Made by a program: the position numbers and the translations under genes. Shown piece by piece: positions 51,906-59,211 of a stretch of 59,211 bases of DNA; within the stretch, counting starts at the first letter, position 1; every line of letters begins with the position of its first letter. The notes beneath the pieces are model-generated. The model was not told the DNA's origin. It saw nothing but the letters and a program-made list of their open reading frames with translations, and searched no databases. Source of the stretch: JBQCDV01 sp051960855 (GTDB taxonomy: Bacteria > Actinomycetota > Actinomycetes > JAJZTN01); NCBI GenBank assembly GCA_051960855.1, contig JBQCDV010000084.1, positions 1-59,211 of the forward strand. The letters run 5' to 3'.

Positions 51906-54062
51906 GTGACCCGCAGCAACACGGCTCTTCAACTCATGCAGATGCACGATGTCACGCACTTCGACGGCGATGCCGCTGCTCTGGCCTCGACCGGGGTCCT
52001 GCCCCAGCGGGTGCTCTCGCTCCTACGCAAGAGCGACAAGCCCGGTGAGGACAACTGCTCCTTCGAGGTGCAGGAGCGCAGCATCAACGCCCTCATCAGC
52101 AAGGGCAGCTTCGTCCACGACCCCCGGCCCATCGCGCAGGGCGGCGACCGGCTCCAGCAGGTCGTGTCCGGCTGGCAGAAGACGGCCAACCGGAAGAAGA
52201 TCGCCGAGGTCATCGAGATGGCGACCTCGGGGCGCTACCACGCCGTGGTCGTCTACAAGATGGACCGCCTCGGACGGCGCGTGTCCGAGGTCTCGGAGTA
52301 CCTCGAGCACCTCGCTGACCACAACGTTCTCCTCATCTCGGTCGTCGAAGGCGTCTTCGACCTACGCGACCCCATGCGCATGCAGTTCGCGCTCTTCCTC
52401 GCGGTGCAGTCGCAGGGCGAGAGCGCGAGCACCTCCCAGCGCGTCAGGAACGACCGAGCGACGCGCAAGTCCAAGGGCGCATGGCTCGGGGGGCCGCCCC
52501 CCTTCGGCTTTGAGGTCGACGCGGACCTGGCCGCCAACGGCGAGCGCGTCTACAACCGCACCCCCCAGGGGACGAAGCGCCTGCGGCTCAGAGCGACCGA
52601 GGCAGCGACGCTGCGACTCATCGTGGACTGGATCTGCGTCGAACGGATGAGCACCATCGCGGCCGTCCGCAGGGCCAACGAGGAGGGGCTGCGCAACCGC
52701 GAGGGCAAGGAGTTCCGCTACCAGCACATCCGGAACCTGCTCCGCAGCCCGGTCCTCTTCGGCGGCATCCCCGAGAGCGACTACGACAAGGCGACCGGTC
52801 ACGTCATCGAGCGCTCCCTGCGACCGGCCGTCGACGACGCCGGGAATCCCCACGTTGTCCACGAGCCGCTCATGTCGCTCCAGGAGTGGCTGCAGCTCCA
52901 GAGGCTGACGGGGCAGCGGGCCACGTGGATCAAGTCACGTTCAGCGCACGCTCCATTGCTCGCGGGGCTCATCAGGTGCGGCGCCGGTCCGCGCGGGGCT
53001 GACGGCGCCAAGGCCGCGGGGGGCTGCGGTGCACGGATGTACGGGTCCGGCTCGCCTCACGCGAAGAGCAGCTACACGTGCCGGGTCTCGTGCAGCAACC
53101 GCGGCCGCTGCGCCGGCAACACGGTGACGCAGGTGGCAGTCGAGGAGTGGGTCACGGCCGTTTTCCTCGAGCTCCTCAGCGCGCCGGACTTCGCCAGGCA
53201 GCATGCGAAGCTCGTCGCTCAGGCCCTCGACGACCGGGACACGCTGGCGGCCACGCTGCTCAAGCAGCTGAACGTGCTCCAGGAGCAGCTGCCAGACCTC
53301 GAAATGGCGTCTCGCACCAAGTCCGGGCGCGCGCGCATCCTCGCGATCGACGCCGTCGAGGAGACAGAGAGGCAGGTCGCCGAGACGAGGGCGCAGCTCG
53401 TGGCCCTGCAGGTCGTGCCCGACTCCCTGCACCCGTTCGTCGGCCACGACCCCGCGGAGGTGTGGCGAGCAGCGACCCAGGGCCAGAGGAGCGCATGGCT
53501 GGCGACGGTGTTCTCGAAGATCGAGGTCCTTCCGTCCATCCGGGGCCGCGGCGCGCAGGCCGGCGGCTTCGGCTCACGTGGGCTGGACCCACGGCGGATC
53601 CGCATCCACACCCACCACAACCCTGACAACCCCATCGTCGTCGCTGACGACTACCAGCTACCGGCACCCGACCTCGGCGGCAGCGTCACCTGCCCGGACT
53701 GCGACAAGGAGCTGAGGAACTGGGCTGCACTCGCGGCCCACCGCCGGTGGGCCCACGGAGTGGTAGCCGCGGCGAAGGCAGCCCGAGGTGAGACCGCCAA
53801 GGAGTACCGGTGCTACGAGAAGGGCTGCGACCGGGTGTACTACGTCGAGGTCCCGCTGCGGAACCACCTGTACAGGGAGCACGGGATCACGCAGGGCTAC
53901 CCGTGTCCGCAGTGCGAGCGGACGTTCGCGCTCCCGGCTCACCTCGGCCGCCACCTGGGGACGCACCGCGACGAACGAGACGCGTGCGAACTCTGCGGCA
54001 AGCTCGTGAAGCACGGCGGCCTGCGTCTCCACAAGGTGCGTGCGCACGGCAACCCGAGTTAG
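51906..54062 (+). CDS. Large serine recombinase with four C-terminal C2H2 zinc fingers
   Basis: 718 residues. Resolvase domain (about 35-190): nucleophile Ser in LLRKSDKPGEDNCSFEVQ, KMDRLGRR and FALFLAVQSQGES. Recombinase domain (about 195-320: GGPPPFGFEVD, RQHIRNLLRSPVLFGGIPE-like segment), a zinc-ribbon/coiled-coil part with CGARMYGSG and SCSNRGRCAG, then, uniquely, four C2H2 fingers in the last ~120 residues: CPDC...HRRWAH, CYEKGC...HLYREH, CPQC...HLGTH and CELC...HKVRAH. It should integrate and excise the element at att sites; the fingers could add DNA recognition. GTG at 51906 with CAGGAG upstream. Followed by a strong terminator. Confidence 0.88.
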   Translation: MTRSNTALQLMQMHDVTHFDGDAAALASTGVLPQRVLSLLRKSDKPGEDNCSFEVQERSINALISKGSFVHDPRPIAQGGDRLQQVVSGWQKTANRKKIAEVIEMATSGRYHAVVVYKMDRLGRRVSEVSEYLEHLADHNVLLISVVEGVFDLRDPMRMQFALFLAVQSQGESASTSQRVRNDRATRKSKGAWLGGPPPFGFEVDADLAANGERVYNRTPQGTKRLRLRATEAATLRLIVDWICVERMSTIAAVRRANEEGLRNREGKEFRYQHIRNLLRSPVLFGGIPESDYDKATGHVIERSLRPAVDDAGNPHVVHEPLMSLQEWLQLQRLTGQRATWIKSRSAHAPLLAGLIRCGAGPRGADGAKAAGGCGARMYGSGSPHAKSSYTCRVSCSNRGRCAGNTVTQVAVEEWVTAVFLELLSAPDFARQHAKLVAQALDDRDTLAATLLKQLNVLQEQLPDLEMASRTKSGRARILAIDAVEETERQVAETRAQLVALQVVPDSLHPFVGHDPAEVWRAATQGQRSAWLATVFSKIEVLPSIRGRGAQAGGFGSRGLDPRRIRIHTHHNPDNPIVVADDYQLPAPDLGGSVTCPDCDKELRNWAALAAHRRWAHGVVAAAKAARGETAKEYRCYEKGCDRVYYVEVPLRNHLYREHGITQGYPCPQCERTFALPAHLGRHLGTHRDERDACELCGKLVKHGGLRLHKVRAHGNPS

Positions 54063-54081
54063 TCCCAGCAGCGATCGCGCA

Positions 54082-54113
54082 GGGGGCGGGAAGCGGACCT
54101 GCTTCCCGCCCCC
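54082..54113 (+). terminator. Strong terminator of the recombinase gene
   Basis: A perfect 13-bp stem (54082-54094 with 54101-54113) and a 6-nt loop, 19 nt beyond the stop codon, followed by TT. Confidence 0.8.
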
Positions 54114-54617
54114 TTGCGTCGCGTCCTCGCCGGTCCTCGATTGTGTCTTGGGTGGGCGGCGGGAACCGGTGTCGTCCGGCTGCGGGCCGCCCGTCGCCCT
54201 GGCGACGGCTCGCAGAGCAACCCTTCTCCGCCCCGGAACTCGGTTAGCCAGCAAGGCCTTGGTGCCCTTACCGCAACAGATCGAAGGCGGGGGCGTCAGC
54301 CGCCTGGACGTCGTCGACGCGCCACTCCGGGCACAACTCCTTGAGTTGCCGGCGCCTACGGACGGTCCGCACTGTTCGGTCCGGCCCCCGGCTAGCTTCC
54401 GGCGGGATGAGCATGGCCGTTACTGTCCCGTCGCCACCTGCGACGAGCGATGTGTCCTGACACGATGTCACCTCTCGCGAGGGGCCCAAAGTGACGACGG
54501 ACGCTGCAGATTGCCCAGGCCAAGTACAGGAGCCTGAGCGCGCGGGTTCAGGAGCCGCCGGTGCTCATCGCGGCGTGTCGCGCGGTCTCCAGCGCTTCTC
54601 AAGCCCCATAGGACGAA
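54114..54617. other. No gene recognised
   Basis: About 500 bp with only short frames in both strands; none has a ribosome site and a family signature. May include the att-side or regulatory DNA of the element. Confidence 0.4.
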
Positions 54618-54651
54618 GCCGGCCCCGTCCAACAGTCTGGACGAGGCCGGC
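54618..54651 (-). terminator. Hairpin after the 55-residue gene
   Basis: A 14-bp stem with one C-A mismatch (54618-54631 with 54638-54651) and a 6-nt loop, 16 nt beyond the stop of the small minus-strand gene. Confidence 0.55.
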
Positions 54652-54667
54652 CCGGGTCGCTACCAGG

Positions 54668-54835
54668 CTAGGCGGCCAAGGGCTGCTCCCCGCGACCTAC
54701 GCCGTCGGTCGAGGACGTGCGCGACTTCAGAATCTCGGCCGTCACAGCGGCGACGTGGGCTGCAGCGAAGGGCGGCAGGGGAAAGCGTGCAGCCGTCTCC
54801 GCCGCGAGGGTGAGGAGGGCAGGGGACAGGTCCAT
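54668..54835 (-). CDS. Small protein of unknown function (55 residues)
   Basis: An ATG at 54835 with GGAG seven bases upstream starts a 55-codon frame: MDLSPALLTLAAETAARFPL, then PPFAAAHVAAVTAEIL and a polar end. The first 40 residues look helical and partly amphipathic. A hairpin terminator follows. The combination of ribosome site, short length and terminator supports a real gene, but no family is recognised. Confidence 0.4.
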   Translation of the reverse strand: MDLSPALLTLAAETAARFPLPPFAAAHVAAVTAEILKSRTSSTDGVGRGEQPLAA

Positions 54836-55204
54836 GGGTTGGCTCCGTAGTTTGTTTGTCGGGCAGGGACGACTGCACGGTGCTGACCTCACAGACATGG
54901 GCAATCGCGCCGGCATAGAAGGCCACGGGCAGATGTGGCTGCATGCCTCCGCCGACCTTGGCTGGCAACACCGCAAGGGCACGCCAGTCGGACGCAGCGG
55001 GCCGAGGAACCTGCTACTAGTGAGAACACCGGGCCGCGCGAGCCAGACCTCCGGAATGGAACGCAGGACCGTCCTACGCAGGCAGAGGCGCAACTTCGGC
55101 CTCTTTGCATTCTGGGCCGGCAACAACGCCGTCTGTGATTTCGCGACGAGGACTTCTGCTGGGCTCTGCCGAGTCCGTCCCCCCGCTAGTCATCCGCCGC
55201 GGCA
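54836..55204. other. No gene recognised
   Basis: About 370 bp upstream of the small gene and downstream of the CoiA-like gene. Only shadow frames; likely holds the promoter of the small gene. Confidence 0.4.
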
Positions 55205-56764
55205 TCAAGGCTTGGCAGGTTGGAGTCTCTCGGCCGCCGACGGCGGCGACCCAGGGTCATTGCCCGGGAGGTCCACCGCGGGCCGGGGGCCGCTGCCCGG
55301 TCGGACCGCAGGCACCCACCGCCCCCCCTCGATGCGCCACAGCGGCCCGTTGGCTCCCTGAACTTCGACGCCATTGGTCAAGGACAGCCTGACCGCACCC
55401 TCGCGCTGGCAGGCTGCGACGACGTCTGGGGGTGGCCGGTGCCGCAGGCTTCCTAGCACGAGGATCCCCGAGCCGATGCTGAGCCCGTGGTTGTTGAACC
55501 AGACGTAGCCGTGCTTTCGGGCGACGAACAGAAATGCCGAGACGGCCTCAGCCACGAAGGCGACGGGCCGTCTAAACTTCGCAGCCACCTCCGCCACTAG
55601 ATCGTCAAAAGCGATCACTAACCCCAGGCGGTCGTCGAAGCCGTGGAGGAGCTCCGTCTTCCAGTGTTCAGGGTGAGCCCGAAAGTCGAATTGCTTCGCG
55701 CTTCCTGCACTTGCAACAGCCGGAGGCTTTTGACCGGCGCCGAGCAACTGCTCGCGGCGAATCCGCCACGCCTCGTGCTGACGACGCTGCTGCTCGTCGA
55801 TCCATCGCTGGCGGCGGGCCTCGCGCTGCCTCCGGCGTTCCTCCTCCTGGCGGGCACGGCGTGCGGCGCGAGCAGCCTCCCCCGCATGCCGTGCGAGTTG
55901 TCCATACAGGGCGGGGGTGAGTACCCCCTCGCGTTCCAGGCGGCAACTCTCGAGGCTCTCGACCTGCAGCGTGGCCGTGCGCACTTCGGATGCGCTGTCG
56001 TCGTCCGCCAGCAGCTGGGTCTCCTGCCAGGAGAGGAGGCCGGTGCCGATGAGCTCCTCGAAGGGGTTGATCCACAGCAACGGGAGGCCAGCTGCGGCCG
56101 CGGCACGCGTCACCGCCACCAGGGTCACGTCGGCCGGCCCGGAGGCGTAGAGCTTAGGGGCCTGCTTGCAGTACCGGGGGACATGCCCCCAAAGCCACAC
56201 GTCCGTAATGCCAAGGCGCACATAGCCGGCATGCCGAGCTCGCCACTCCTCCACGGTCAGCGGCGAGTACTGCACCTCGACGGCCACCTTGTGTCCGGTG
56301 ACGCCGGTGATGAGGACGTCGGGCTTGCGTCCGTTAGGCAGCACGACCTGGTCCACCTCCACCGTCAGCGCGGGGTTGGCGCTGCGGGCCCAGCGACCAA
56401 TGAGGTTCTTGGCTGTCAGGTGCGCCAGCGTCTCGGCCTCGTGGACAACGCTGGTGTTGGGCAGGTGCCTGAAGTGATCTCTGCGAGTTCCGCCGCTGGT
56501 GGTGAACCTCGGCGCTGGGCAGTCCTCGACGGGGCACTGCAGCTCGCCGGTCTTGCACCGCGGGCGCACCGCGTCGGCCTGCCCTCGCTCGAGGAACACC
56601 AGCTCCAGGCCGGGCGCGGTCGTGTCGCGAGCAAACAGTTGGCGACCGGCAACCTGCTCGAAAAACCGGCGGTGTGCGTCGTCGCCGGTGTTCGCACGCA
56701 CCGGCGCAACCGCGAAGTGCCCCACGCCCCCGTTGTGACCGCTTGGGTCGGTCGCCCCCACCAC
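55205..56764 (-). CDS. CoiA-like nuclease-family protein
   Basis: 519 residues. A Cys/His region (QCPVEDCPAPRFTTSGGTRRDHFRH) precedes the nuclease-like core NGRKPDVLITGVTGHKVAVEVQYSPLTVEEW (D...E-x-Q, the PD-(D/E)XK variant of CoiA), then GITDVWLWGHV. A charged Arg/Glu/Gln coiled coil (about 300-345) leads to a C-terminal domain with WFNNHGLSIGSGILVLGS. CoiA promotes recombination of transformed DNA in Streptococcus; roles in actinobacteria are unknown. The GTG at 56764 has no ribosome site, so the start may lie further in. It is the element gene nearest to the tadA boundary. Confidence 0.72.
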   Translation of the reverse strand: MVGATDPSGHNGGVGHFAVAPVRANTGDDAHRRFFEQVAGRQLFARDTTAPGLELVFLERGQADAVRPRCKTGELQCPVEDCPAPRFTTSGGTRRDHFRHLPNTSVVHEAETLAHLTAKNLIGRWARSANPALTVEVDQVVLPNGRKPDVLITGVTGHKVAVEVQYSPLTVEEWRARHAGYVRLGITDVWLWGHVPRYCKQAPKLYASGPADVTLVAVTRAAAAAGLPLLWINPFEELIGTGLLSWQETQLLADDDSASEVRTATLQVESLESCRLEREGVLTPALYGQLARHAGEAARAARRARQEEERRRQREARRQRWIDEQQRRQHEAWRIRREQLLGAGQKPPAVASAGSAKQFDFRAHPEHWKTELLHGFDDRLGLVIAFDDLVAEVAAKFRRPVAFVAEAVSAFLFVARKHGYVWFNNHGLSIGSGILVLGSLRHRPPPDVVAACQREGAVRLSLTNGVEVQGANGPLWRIEGGRWVPAVRPGSGPRPAVDLPGNDPGSPPSAAERLQPAKP

Positions 56765-56936
56765 GCTTCGGAAGCGTACGCGGAAGCGAGCTCAGAAACG
56801 GGTTGACCCGGCCGGGCTCGCAGACGCTAATCACTTCGGGCTTGCCACACGACCACAAACGACGGGCGACCCGCTCCTCGCATCAGGACCACCACGAGAG
56901 ACGTGAAGAATCGGATGCGCAACTTCCGTCGAGCCC

Positions 56937-57392
56937 CTACGCGGTCAGATCGGGAATGACGACGTGCAGCCGTGAGCCGTCGGGGAGGCCGGCGTCCACG
57001 AAGGCAGAGCTGAGGTCGAGCCTGCGCCCCGACCAGGCCAGCACGCGCTCGACGAGATTACGCACCTGGGACTCGGTCAGGATCACCGTGGTCAGCTCGC
57101 TCCGGCCCCGACGGGCCGCGAAGAACTGGTCGGGTGCATTGAGCCAGACCTCCTCGACCTCCGGGTCATCGAGCAGCTCTTGCAGAGGCCCCAGACCTGC
57201 GACCGCGTCGAAGGCGGCGCGGGCCGCGACGTCGAGGTCCCCGAGCGGCGGGAGCGGCGCCGACAGCGTGCGCCGGTCCTAGTCACGCACGACCTCGTCG
57301 ATGAGCTCGCGCAGCTGCTCCTGCTGTGTCGCCGGGTCCAGGCCCCGCTGCCGCACGAGCAGGCGCACCTGCTCCTCGACGTGCCAGTCCAC
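56937..57392 (-). pseudogene. N-terminal relic of a tadA/cpaF-type pilus ATPase, with nonsense codon
   Basis: Minus-strand frame from a GTG at 57392: DWHVEEQVRLLVRQRGLDP, then an in-frame TAG (57279-57281) after DEVVRD, then DRRTLSAPLPPLGDL, LGPLQELLDDPEVEEVWLN, RLDLSSAFVDAGLPDGSRL and HVVIPDLT, after which foreign DNA starts. These blocks match the N-terminal domain of TadA/CpaF ATPases (LGPLxxLLxDPxVxEVxVN, VDARLPDGSR). The TAG replaces what is usually a Tyr codon. Walker motifs are missing. The promoter side faces the sensor kinase gene. Confidence 0.8.
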
Positions 57393-57626
57393 TCATTCTG
57401 CTCTCCCCGTAAGGCTTCGCGTCCCGGCGACAACAGCCGCAGGAAGGACCAAACCGGGTGGGAGGTTAGCGATCAGACGTCGCGGACGGAATCCCTCAAT
57501 CCACAGCCCCCCGTCTGCGCTCCCTACCGAAGTGGTCGTGACGGGGGTAGGGCCAGCCCTACCGTGGGGACACCGGCGGACGCCATGGGCAGCAGGGGTC
57601 CGGACGACCAGGGTGGAGGTATGTCA

Positions 57627-58970
57627 GTGACCACGTCCTTCACCGCCCCCATTCCCGCCGCCGATGAGCCCGGGAGCAGCGCACCTAGGCGCAGCATCCG
57701 CCTGCTTGCGCCGCTGGCCGACCCACGCACCTGGCTACGCACCCTGCACCTGCTGCTGAGCCTGCCAGTCGGCACGGTGTCGTTTGCCTTCTTCGTTACC
57801 GCCGTGTCGCTGTCATTCGGCTTGGTGCCCCTGGCGCTGGTCGGCGTGGCCCTGCTGGCTGTCACGGTGCTCGGCGGCCGGGTTTTCGGCAGCGTCGAGC
57901 GCGCCCGGGCGCGTGCTCTGCTCGGCGTCGAGGTAACCCCGCCCCCAAGCGTGCGAGGGGGCGAGCGCGGCCGCGCCTTGCTCCGCACGCTCCTCACCGA
58001 CGCCGCAGGGTGGCGTGGCCTCCTCTACGGCCTGCTGCTCCTGCCGAGCGGCGTCATCGGCTTCACTCTGGCGGTCACGATCTGGTCGCTGGCCCTGGCG
58101 GGCATCGCCGCGCCGCTGGTGATCTGGCTGACACCGGCTCCCGACGTCAACTTCATCGACATCCCCGGCGTGCCGCTGTGGGCCCGAGTCGTGGTCGCCT
58201 TCGTGCTCGGGGTCGCCGCTCTGCTGGCCGCTCCGCACGTCGTGCGCGGCTGGGCCGCTGTGGAGGCAGCGCTCGTGCGAAGCCTGCTGGGCGCGACGTC
58301 GATGACCGAGCGGGTGCGGGAGCTCGAGAGCAGCCGCGACCGGGCCGTCCAAGCCGCAGCTGCAGAGCGCCGGCGAATCGAGCGCGACCTGCACGATGGG
58401 GCGCAGGTCCGCCTCACTGCCCTCGCGATGCAGCTCGGGCGGGCCAAGGAGGCGCTGCCGGACGACTCCGAGGACCCGGTCGTGCGGAGCAGCGCTGCGC
58501 TCGTGCGCGACGCCCACGAGCAGGCGAAGGCCGCACTGGTGGAGGTGCGCGCCCTGGCACGGGGCATCGCGCCCGCGATCCTGTCCGAGCGTGGGCTCGA
58601 CCCCGCGCTGAGCAGCCTCGCGGCCGCCTCCCCTGTGCCCGTCGACCTCGAGGTGTCGCTGCCCAGCCGGCTGCCGGAGCGTGTGGAGAGCGCCGCCTAC
58701 TACGTCGTCGCCGAAGCGTTGGCCAACGTCGCCAAGCACAGCGGCGCCAGCCGGGCCCGGGTCGAGGTCAGCTGCGGCCCCTCGTCCAGCCGGGACCAGG
58801 TGCTGAGGGTGCTCGTCGGTGACGACGGCCGCGGCGGCGCCGCTGCCCGCCCCGACAGCGGCCTGACCGGACTCGCAGCCAGGCTCGCCGCGCTCGACGG
58901 CCGCCTCACGGTGACCAGCCCGACAGGCGGACCGACGACGGTCGTCGCCGAGGTGCCATGCGGGTCGTGA
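57627..58970 (+). CDS. NarL-type sensor histidine kinase
   Basis: 447 residues. The N-terminal ~230 residues form a putative-sensor membrane region with two pairs of helices (about 45-85 and 135-165, 185-210). Then HisKA_3: ERRRIERDLHDGAQVRLTALA with the phospho-His in DLHDG, and an HATPase domain with EALANVAKHSGA (N box), VGDDGRGGA and GLTGLAARLAAL. It autophosphorylates and passes phosphate to the regulator encoded next, which it overlaps by 13 bp. The start GTG at 57627 is seven bases after GGAGG; the ATG two codons upstream is only one base from it. Confidence 0.9.
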   Translation: MTTSFTAPIPAADEPGSSAPRRSIRLLAPLADPRTWLRTLHLLLSLPVGTVSFAFFVTAVSLSFGLVPLALVGVALLAVTVLGGRVFGSVERARARALLGVEVTPPPSVRGGERGRALLRTLLTDAAGWRGLLYGLLLLPSGVIGFTLAVTIWSLALAGIAAPLVIWLTPAPDVNFIDIPGVPLWARVVVAFVLGVAALLAAPHVVRGWAAVEAALVRSLLGATSMTERVRELESSRDRAVQAAAAERRRIERDLHDGAQVRLTALAMQLGRAKEALPDDSEDPVVRSSAALVRDAHEQAKAALVEVRALARGIAPAILSERGLDPALSSLAAASPVPVDLEVSLPSRLPERVESAAYYVVAEALANVAKHSGASRARVEVSCGPSSSRDQVLRVLVGDDGRGGAAARPDSGLTGLAARLAALDGRLTVTSPTGGPTTVVAEVPCGS

Positions 58971-59211
58971 TCGCCGAGGACGCCGTCCTCCTGCGCGAGG
59001 GCCTGTCGGGCCTGCTCGCCGGCCGGGGGCCCCGCCTCCGGGGGCCCGGCGGCCCTGGCCAGGGGCGCCGGGGCGGGGGGGGCCCGGTGTTGTCGGGCGC
59101 GGGCGGCCCCCCCGGGGGGGGGGGTGGGTCCGGGGGGGGGCGGGCCCGCCCCCCCCGCGGGCCCGCCCCGACGACCTCGCCCGGTGGGTGGAGGGCGGGC
59201 ACCGTGACGCC
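58958..59211 (+). CDS. NarL/FixJ response regulator, N-terminal fragment
   Basis: An ATG at 58958 opens MRVVIAEDAVLLREGLSGLL, the typical start of a NarL-type receiver domain with the acidic pair ED. After about 24 residues the sequence turns into long G and C runs and the receiver signature (phospho-Asp region) cannot be followed. The gene surely continued in the genome; the bases shown here are probably unreliable. It is translationally coupled to the kinase. Confidence 0.75.
   Translation, partial: MRVVIAEDAVLLREGLSGLLAGRGPRLRGPGGPGQGRRGGGGPVLSGAGGPPGGGGGSGGGRARPPRGPAPTTSPGGWRAGTVT
59020..59165. other. G/C homopolymer-rich, probably unreliable sequence
   Basis: Runs of 8-12 G or C (for example 59071-59078 and 59110-59122) occur in a segment that should encode a receiver domain. 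Nothing like it occurs elsewhere in the window, so a sequencing or assembly artefact at a contig end is the simplest view. Confidence 0.7.

Larger units (their letters stand above)
40353..56942 (+). mobile_element. 16.6-kb accessory element between internal and N-terminal tadA relics
   Basis: Flanked by tadA relics on both sides and filled with mobile and defence-type genes: recombinase, mrr and DUF6308 fragments, a zinc-ribbon protein, a four-gene nuclease/helicase/type III-like restriction operon, an intact large serine recombinase and a CoiA-like nuclease. About 130 codons of tadA (with the Walker motifs) are missing between the flanks, so insertion was accompanied or followed by deletion. 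Exact ends are approximate. Confidence 0.55.

Overview
The window is high-GC DNA of an actinobacterium (Actinomycetota). The signs are GC-rich third codon positions throughout, actinobacterial marker families (DUF3039 beside a DEAD/DEAH helicase, DUF4262, DUF3253, an LCP protein, an Lrp regulator beside hpd), probable leaderless promoters with a TANNNT box 6-8 nt before the start codon, and the order prfB / ftsEX / M23 peptidase / S41 peptidase / smpB / ssrA. The genus cannot be resolved from sequence alone. The last ~200 bases dissolve into G/C homopolymers inside a response regulator gene, which looks like a poor-quality contig end.

Layout. 0-0.6 kb: 3' part of an ISL3-type transposase. 0.7-9.2 kb: hpd (tyrosine catabolism) divergent from an Lrp/AsnC regulator, then a tightly packed operon (ThDP enzyme, membrane protein, gluconate-dehydrogenase-subunit-3-like protein, GMC oxidoreductase, enolase-superfamily protein) that looks like a sugar or sugar-acid oxidation pathway, then a thioredoxin. 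9.3-24.4 kb: ordinary chromosome (helicase + DUF3039, DUF4262, malic enzyme-VanZ-YqgE operon, OYE-type flavoenzyme, GGDEF protein, MFS pump, LCP protein, PTH2-like protein, PRC/DUF2382 protein, a secreted FG-GAP protein, VanZ). 24.5-34.5 kb: a core block with tmRNA, SmpB, S41 and M23 peptidases, FtsX, FtsE, a GAF-EAL-MEDS signalling protein, a small zincin, TsaC/Sua5 and RF2. 34.8-36.1 kb: DUF429 and DUF2256/DUF3253 proteins.

36.2-57.4 kb is an accessory region set inside a destroyed tadA/cpaF-type pilus ATPase gene. Three minus-strand relics of that gene remain: the C-terminus at 36.23-36.36 kb, about 30 internal codons at 40.26-40.35 kb, and the N-terminus, with a premature stop, at 56.94-57.39 kb. 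Joining the first two relics across a CC/GG dinucleotide restores the reading frame, so a 3.9-kb island (36,358-40,262) can be delimited. It carries three genes: an unknown protein, an XRE + ImmA/IrrE protein, and a PD-(D/E)XK-like nuclease, preceded by a palindromic operator-like site. The second insertion (about 40.35-56.94 kb) carries decayed fragments (serine recombinase, mrr, DUF6308), a zinc-ribbon protein, a four-gene operon (Fe-S PD-(D/E)XK nuclease, SF1 helicase, type III-like methyltransferase Mod, type III-like Res), a large serine recombinase with four C2H2 zinc fingers, a tiny gene and a CoiA-like nuclease.

The most promising candidate for an undescribed system is the four-gene operon at 42.1-51.1 kb. 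Its genes are tightly coupled (gaps of 2 and 10 nt, then a GTGA overlap) behind one visible promoter. It combines an AddB/Cas4-like Fe-S nuclease and a separate UPF1/DNA2-like helicase with a complete type III-like restriction-modification pair whose Res subunit has an unusual nuclease motif. The window ends with a two-component system (NarL-type sensor kinase and truncated regulator).
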